Assembly: GCA_025765615.1 (NCBI GenBank)
Contig: JAIVFJ010000077.1
Span: forward strand, 124,001-188,000
Length of the DNA: 64,000 nucleotides
Source of the DNA: Zopfochytrium polystomum
Lineage: Eukaryota; Chytridiomycota; Chytridiomycetes; Chytridiales; Chytridiaceae
Direction: 5' to 3'
This document shows positions 59,131-64,000 of the stretch, piece by piece. A program made the position numbers and the translations under genes. Numbering within the stretch: position 1 is the first letter of the stretch; each line of letters begins with the position of its first letter. The notes beneath the pieces were generated by a model that made no database searches, was not told where the DNA came from, and saw only the letters and a list, made by a program, of their open reading frames with translations.

Positions 59131-59939
59131 GATCGGACACCTCTGTAACCACCTCAAACACTTCCCAAAGTCGCAATCGGACGACGACCAGCTCGATTTT
59201 GTGTACGCCTCGCGCTACCGCATCATTCCATTCGTGAGCCACCTCTGCGGAGGGAGATATGCTGAACCCAACCCGCACGCCACCGTTCTGCGCGTCCTAT
59301 TTGCCGTCTCGCTCCTCGGCGCGGACGACGACAACAGCAACGAGTTCATCCCTTGCGCCCGGTTCCCCCTGCAGTCGTACGGCGTCGACGAGGACGTTTT
59401 CGTCAATTTCATGGGCTGGTCGGGCTTCACCTGGTCAGAACCCCAGCGCGCCGCACTCCGCTTCCTCGTCGGCCTGCCGGGCGATGGTGACCGTCGGCCG
59501 TTCTCAGAGGCTGACTTTGCGTCGGCCTTTGGCCTCGACGACGACAAAAACAGCGAACGTCTCGCAAAGTGGGTCGCTATATCGCGGGCTTCGCCGCTTG
59601 CAGCAATGGATCCGCTCCCGTGGGAGAGCCTCAGGTATGTGTGTGTGTGCGTTTGTGTGCGTGTGTGTTAATTTGTGTGTGTGTGTGTGTGTGTGTGCTT
59701 TCGTTGCGAAACCCGTCGCGCCATTTATCTGTCGCCCGTTTTTTTTGTTTAGGGGAGTGTTGGGCGCGGCCTTCTATTTTCGTAGCTACGTCCCTTCAGA
59801 AATTGGAGACCACAGCGATCGCCTGTTTAAAGTCGACCTATTCAAACACAAAACCTTCAAGTTCAAAGCCGCGGACCGCACGCTTGTCAGTCTGGTCGAG
59901 TTCTCGGCTGGGCGTATCGCGGGTGTCGAGAGCCGTTGA
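59054..59939 (+). CDS. Two-exon gene of unknown function
   Basis: Exons 59054-59634 and 59753-59939 are joined by a GTATGT...TTTAG intron of 118 nt with a GT microsatellite. They total 768 nt, 255 aa. The start is ATG 59054 (MKNMRDRPEEQ); an upstream in-frame ATG at 59006 is in AT-rich sequence and less likely. After an Ala run come ordinary globular-looking segments: SRYRIIPFVSHLCGG, VFVNFMGWSGFTWSEPQRAA, SEADFASAFGLDDDKNSERL and VLGAAFYFRSYVPSEIGD. I do not recognise a family, signal peptide or membrane segment. AATAAA follows at 60043. It converges on the Efm7-type gene. Confidence 0.7.
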
Positions 59940-60042
59940 AAATGCTCAACACAGGGACAGACCCTGCAAGGCGAGAGTCATTCGTCTTCCTGACGACAAT
60001 CAGAAACAGTTTTTGGTTTAGGCGGGCTCACAGGTGACAGGA

Positions 60043-60048
60043 AATAAA
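60043..60048 (+). terminator. Polyadenylation signal of the unknown gene at 59054
   Basis: AATAAA 104 bp after the stop codon, same strand. Confidence 0.5.
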
Positions 60049-60522
60049 GATGACAGTTTGGACCATGCCTTGAGGTGCGGGCACACCCGCGCGTCGTGGG
60101 AATCTCCTACGTGGGCACCCGACGTCTCACCCGAAGCGACAGCGAATCCTTTTTCTTTTCTCGTCTTTTCGTGTGAGTATACCTTCATATGCTGATGTAC
60201 TGTGCGATTCACCAAGGTGTACTCCACTTGATAGGGATGAATGCTATTTTTTCGCAATAATATCGCAAACCTCTGGTTTTGTAAACAGTCTACGCTGAGT
60301 GAGTGAGTGAGTGAATGAACTGGAGATGTGTGTTTGTGAGTGGTCCTTATTTTTTTTATTTTTCTTTATTGTAAGGGAAACAGATATGCGTTGTGATAGT
60401 AGTCAGAGTAGGCAATCCTGAGTCAGAGTTCCCACAAGGGAAGGTTGGAGGAGCATCAAGGGTTATAGTCAGAGGGGCAAAAGTCCTCAACCCCCAACAT
60501 CGAGTCAGTGAACCACTGGCAG

Positions 60523-60656
60523 TCATGGCAACCAGACTTTGTAGCAATGCACCGTTTCACGGACCTAAATTGAAAAGGCAAAACCACACGGCTTTTAGCT
60601 CTCCAACCCCAGGGGTATACCACACCCCTTCCCCCCCACCACACACTCACACACAA

Positions 60657-60695
<39 letters not shown>

Positions 60696-62618
60696 ACTGC
60701 CTCACCGTCAAATCCCCCACGTCGTCCGGGAACATTGCCGACGCGCGCACCTCGCCCGTCTTTTCGGAGCGGAATCCCATCTCTGCGGCGAGTTCAAAGA
60801 AGCGCAGGTCGCGGTCGGCCCACTTGACGACGTGGTGCGAAAAGTAGACGTAGGCGACGCCGGTGGCGGGCTCGAGGGTGGCGAGGCAGGTCTCGAGGAG
60901 GTGGCGGTGCTCGGTGTGGTTGAAGATGAGGTCAGCGAGGATGACGACGTCGAACTTGCGCGAGGCGTCGGGGAGCGCAGAGAGGAGGTCACTTGGGTCG
61001 TTGCCCCATTGGAAGCCCTGTCAAGAGGAGGGAGGTGTTTTCAACGGGTTTCAGAGTTACCAAAGAAAAAAAAAGAAAAAATCAGCCATACCTGGACAGA
61101 GATCACGCCGTCGCGCATCTGCTGTGGGGTATTGACTTCGGCGTTGAAGATGATATTTTTAACGAGGCCTGGGTCTGGCCAGTCGGTGATGACGACCTTC
61201 TCGGCTCCGTTCAGCACAGCGATCATGGAAGGGACCGACGCAGCGGCCCCGAGCTCGAGGACGCTGATGGGAGACAAATGTCAATCGTTTGACTGCGAAA
61301 CCCTCAAAAAATAAAAGCCAAGACGGCCACAAGGTGCACAGGCCACAATCCAATTCAAGTAAATCGACGTACCGTTTGCCTTTGCACGTGGCCTTATCCG
61401 CGTCCATCTGGTGCGCAAGTACAACGCCGGCATTCCAGAGGCTGTAATCGAGAAGGGCAGTCCCGGAGCGAGTTAGCGCGCAAAGACCGAGACTCGAAAG
61501 CACGGAAAAGGAGAAATTCAACAAATAAACACACTTCGAATACCCACCGATGTGCCCACAGGCTATACTCGTCCGGAACAAAAAAGGGGAAAAGCGAAAG
61601 GGGGTCAGCCAAGACTGGCAGCAGAGAAACCCACAACCTCATTTCTTTTGGCCACACCTGTGTTTGCCGACAAGATGCAGTTGAAGCGTTGCGGGAGAGC
61701 CTTTTTTTTTGGGTTAGTTGGAAGAGAGGGGAAGAAGAAGATGATGGGACGCATGGGGGGGGATTGGGTTAGCCGTCCATCATCCCGTCAAGATTTGCAC
61801 CGGCCATGACGAACAAGAACAGCAAGGAAGCAACAAAGGAAATAAGTCGCCGCGGTCTCCTCGTCCGCTTACTTGCTTGCTTACGCGCGTACAACACTCC
61901 CCCAACTACCTCACTACCTCACTCTCTCTACCCACTCTCTCTCACCTTGCTGCACGTTCTCGGCCTTGCGCTCAAACACAATGTCCTCTCCCGTCGGCGT
62001 CGGCGGTCGGAACCCTTTTTCAATGACATTGTTTGGTTTTTGTTTGTATTTTTTGTTGGTTTTGTTTTAGTTACTTTGGTTTGTAACACACAAACAAACA
62101 AAAAAAAAAAAAAAAAAAAAGAAAGAAAGAAAGAAAGAAAGAGAATAAAGGGGCCATATGTTTTGTTTTACCTTCGGGTTCCTTTTGGACGAACGGTGAT
62201 TGATGGAGGGAGGGAGTTACACAAACAATTCAAAGGGAGAGAGAGAGAGAGAGGGAGAGAGAGAGAGGGATAGAGAGAGAGGCGTTAGAAGCCGTGAGAT
62301 CCTGTATGTAATCTGGGGTGAGGAAGGGAGGCCGACACTGACGACGACGACGACGACGACGACGGCCCCGAGCCCCCACGACCTATCGACATTCGGGCGG
62401 CATGCTCTTCCCTCGGCGGCGGCGGACTTGTCGGTGATGATAGGGAGGGAGCGAGAGGCCATTGGCATGGCGCCAGTCGTCGTCGTTTTGCAATGGCACA
62501 GATTCCCCCGCCCACCCCCGTCCCCCTTCCTCCCTTCCTCCCCTACCGTGAAAAGGTCGGCATCCAAGATCAGCTCGTCCTCGGCCACTTCGACGTCGCG
62601 AGGGTCAAGCGCCGCCAT
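60523..62618 (-). CDS. EFM7: Efm7-type protein N-terminal/lysine methyltransferase
   Basis: S-adenosylmethionine-dependent methyltransferase of the METTL21/Nnt1-Efm7 group; in yeast Efm7 methylates the N terminus and Lys2 of elongation factor 1A. Nine exons on the minus strand: 62618-62547, 62181-62172, 62014-61946, 61700-61658, 61562-61548, 61441-61373, 61263-61092, 61017-60706 and 60564-60523. They total 804 nt, 267 aa, near the yeast length. Read in order: DADLFT-EPEG-FRPPTPTGED, LQLHLVGKH-SLWAHR-LWNAGV, VLELGAAASVPSMIAVLNGA (SAM-binding motif I), VVITDWPDPGLVKNI, QWGNDPSDLL, FDVVILADLIFNHTEH, YVYFSHHVVKW, FPDDVGDLTVRETVHCYK. Two exons are only 10 and 15 nt. The last intron holds a long T run (A run on the plus strand) and a GT repeat. 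Confidence 0.92.
60657..60690 (+). repeat. Poly(A) run inside the last Efm7 intron
   Basis: About 33 A on the plus strand, thus a poly(T) tract on the sense strand of the minus-strand gene, close to the donor GTGAGG rather than the acceptor. Confidence 0.8.
61548..61562 (-). other. 15-nt micro-exon of the Efm7-type gene
   Basis: CCTGTGGGCACATCG lies between acceptor TATAG and donor GTGGGTA on the minus strand. It supplies SLWAH plus part of Arg and restores phase 2 on both sides. Confidence 0.8.
62172..62181 (-). other. 10-nt micro-exon of the Efm7-type gene
   Basis: GAACCCGAAG lies between CAAAAG and GTAAAA on the minus strand. It supplies Glu-Pro-Glu plus the first base of Gly, giving the family's conserved EPEGFRPP motif. 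Without it the flanking exons are out of phase (0 against 1). Confidence 0.75.
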
Positions 62619-63279
62619 TTCTACGTCACACAAAGATGAACAAAAACAACAAAAAATGAAAAGGGAAACAAACAAAAGAATGAAAGGTTTGACAAGGCCA
62701 AACTCGTCTTCATCGGCTTGCCTTCTCCTCGGCTGGGTCAGACTCGTTTCGCCAAAAGCAAAAAGGAAGGCATAATATGTTTATTTCTTTTTTAATACGC
62801 TACATTCGGGGCGAAAGAGAGTGAGAGATCGAGGAAGGGACCAATGAGAAGGGGTCCGCGACACGAAAAAAAAAAAAAAAAAAAAAAAAGAAAGATACGT
62901 GGGTGGTGCGTTGGTTGGGTGCAGAAACTGGTTTGGAAAAAAAAAATGTCGGTATCACGACCCGACGACAAAGAAACGGAGAAAAAAGAGAAAGAGAAAA
63001 AAGGGGAAGGCAGTCAAGGAGGACAGGGGAAGAGGGAAAAAACAATATATGCTCAGAGGGAGGGAGCCGGCGCAATGGAAGCAATGGAAAAGGGACAAGA
63101 CCTTGAAAGCGGCTCCGCGCGCGCAAGTCTATCAGGTCGGACGGGAGGAGCTCTTGGGATGCCAGAAGAAGCACAAAAGAGAGAGAAAAGACTCGATCGG
63201 GAGAAAAAAGGGGAGAACGAGAAAACGCCATCTAGATGAACAACCTCGTGCATTTCGCTTTTTGAGCGACCCGTGCGCA
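62619..63279. other. Intergenic, purine-rich; no gene seen
   Basis: A-rich and GA-rich simple sequence, including an A run of about 26 at 62865-62889. ORFs here are low-complexity shadows. The Efm7 promoter and the GH16 3' UTR must share this space. Confidence 0.55.
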
Positions 63280-64000
63280 TCAGTTGATGTCGCAAACTTT
63301 CCACATCTTGACGTAGTCCACTTGCATGTTGCGGTCATCTCCAGCTGGCCACGTCGTGTTGTACCAGCTGGTCAGGAAAGTCAGAAAGTCCACCATCGCG
63401 GAGCCATCCGAGTTCTTCCACGGCTTCTTGTCGTCGTCCGGGAACCACCCGTTGGTCCCGCCGACCGCAACATTCAAAATGAGGTAAAACTCTGCATATT
63501 TTTTGTTTTTGGCAAGTACCAAATTAGTTTGGAATGAACACAGAGGCGGCAAACTTTCAGTCGATGCTCACTTTGGTCAAACGGAGTCGACAGAGATGAC
63601 CCCGGTCCGCTCCACGGGTTGGTGATGGCAGTTCCGTTCTTGTACGAAGAGGGGAAGCCTCCGCCCTTGGTGAAAAGGTTTTGGTCAAAGGGAATGTACA
63701 GGTTCGTGCGCAGCGGAGAGTCCAGCCAAGTGAGGAAATAGTTCGGCGTCCACTCCCAACCGATGGTGCGGAATGTGGACGCCATGGATCCGTGACGGCG
63801 TTTCAGACCCTGGGATTCAGTCTTCTGGTTGATGTAGTCGACACCGTAGTGCAAGGCGCTGTACATATAGTCGACGCTACCGTAGGCATAGCCGCGGGCG
63901 TTACCGCGACTCTCGATAATGTCGATCTCGCCACTTTTGGGCCATGCGCCATATACACTCTCTTCTGGCATCATCCAAACGGCAGGCCAGAGCCAATCGC
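63280..64000 (-). CDS. GH16 family beta-glucanase/laminarinase-like protein, 5' end outside the window
   Basis: Glycoside hydrolase family 16; such enzymes cut or remodel beta-1,3(1,4)-glucan at the cell surface or outside the cell. Visible exons on the minus strand are 64000-63572 and 63491-63280, joined by an 80-nt GTGAGC...TGCAG intron that yields FDQKFYLILNVAVGG. The catalytic motif is GEIDIIESRG (two Glu and the central Asp as in ExDxxE), preceded by WPAVWMMPEES. Further family blocks are ALHYG, FRTIGWEWTPNYFLTWLD, GGTNGWFPDD and the end MQVDYVKMWKVCDIN. About 213 residues are seen. The signal peptide, if any, lies upstream of the window. Confidence 0.93.

Noticed and set aside
62800..63537. 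Lys/Glu-rich and Phe/Ser-rich ORFs downstream of the GH16 gene
   Set aside because: They follow purine-rich simple sequence and A runs; the real coding part is the GH16 C terminus on the minus strand.

Overview
The window is nuclear DNA of a unicellular or early-diverging eukaryote. An early-diverging fungus (chytrid-like) or a related opisthokont protist fits best, judged from the gene set, the many short GT-AG introns (about 45-80 nt) and a fungal-type Efm7 methyltransferase. This placement is inference; no rRNA or mitochondrial marker is present.

Gene-rich block 1 (1-6.8 kb): the 3' part of an ERCC6L2-type Snf2 helicase gene (+), then an 808-aa Crypton-like tyrosine recombinase gene (+) whose catalytic residues are partly lost. 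6.8-12 kb is repeat-derived with one tRNA-Tyr gene. Gene-rich block 2 (12-26.6 kb): phosphopantothenate-cysteine ligase (PPCS, -) diverges from a complete 17-exon ASCC3/Slh1 helicase gene (+). A large Ala/Gly-rich ORF (+) then converges on the AP-1 mu adaptin gene (-), which carries a one-base frameshift.

The repeat block at 27-46 kb holds copia-type LTRs (one solo LTR with a clean 5-bp duplication), a copia 3' fragment, two copies of a ~1.2-kb repeat with tRNA-like segments, two tRNA-Lys genes, a ~7.5-kb degenerate LINE with AP endonuclease, RT, RNase H and a poly(A) tail, a PIF/Harbinger remnant (nuclease plus Myb/SANT-like partner) and a 415-bp foldback MITE. At 46.4-50.3 kb lies a glycosyltransferase gene (-) of sterol-glucosyltransferase type with a long low-complexity tail.

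The repeat block at 50.3-59 kb has a third tRNA-Lys gene, a ~1.1-kb solo LTR with a second LTR nested in it, an inverted copy of the first, two more copia-family LTRs and a decayed transposon gene. The nested 308-bp LTR carries an extended heat-shock-element array just upstream of a TATA box. It is the most striking regulatory signal in the window.

Gene-rich block 3 (59-64 kb): a two-exon gene of unknown function (+), a nine-exon Efm7-type lysine methyltransferase gene (-) with 10-nt and 15-nt micro-exons, and the 3' part of a GH16 beta-glucanase gene (-). The housekeeping genes serve unrelated processes (DNA repair, CoA synthesis, ribosome quality control, vesicle coats, translation-factor methylation, glucan metabolism), and nothing suggests a co-regulated cluster. 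Exon models for PPCS, ASCC3, AP-1 mu (after correcting one base), Efm7 and the recombinase were built by hand from splice sites and family similarity, and all sum to multiples of three.
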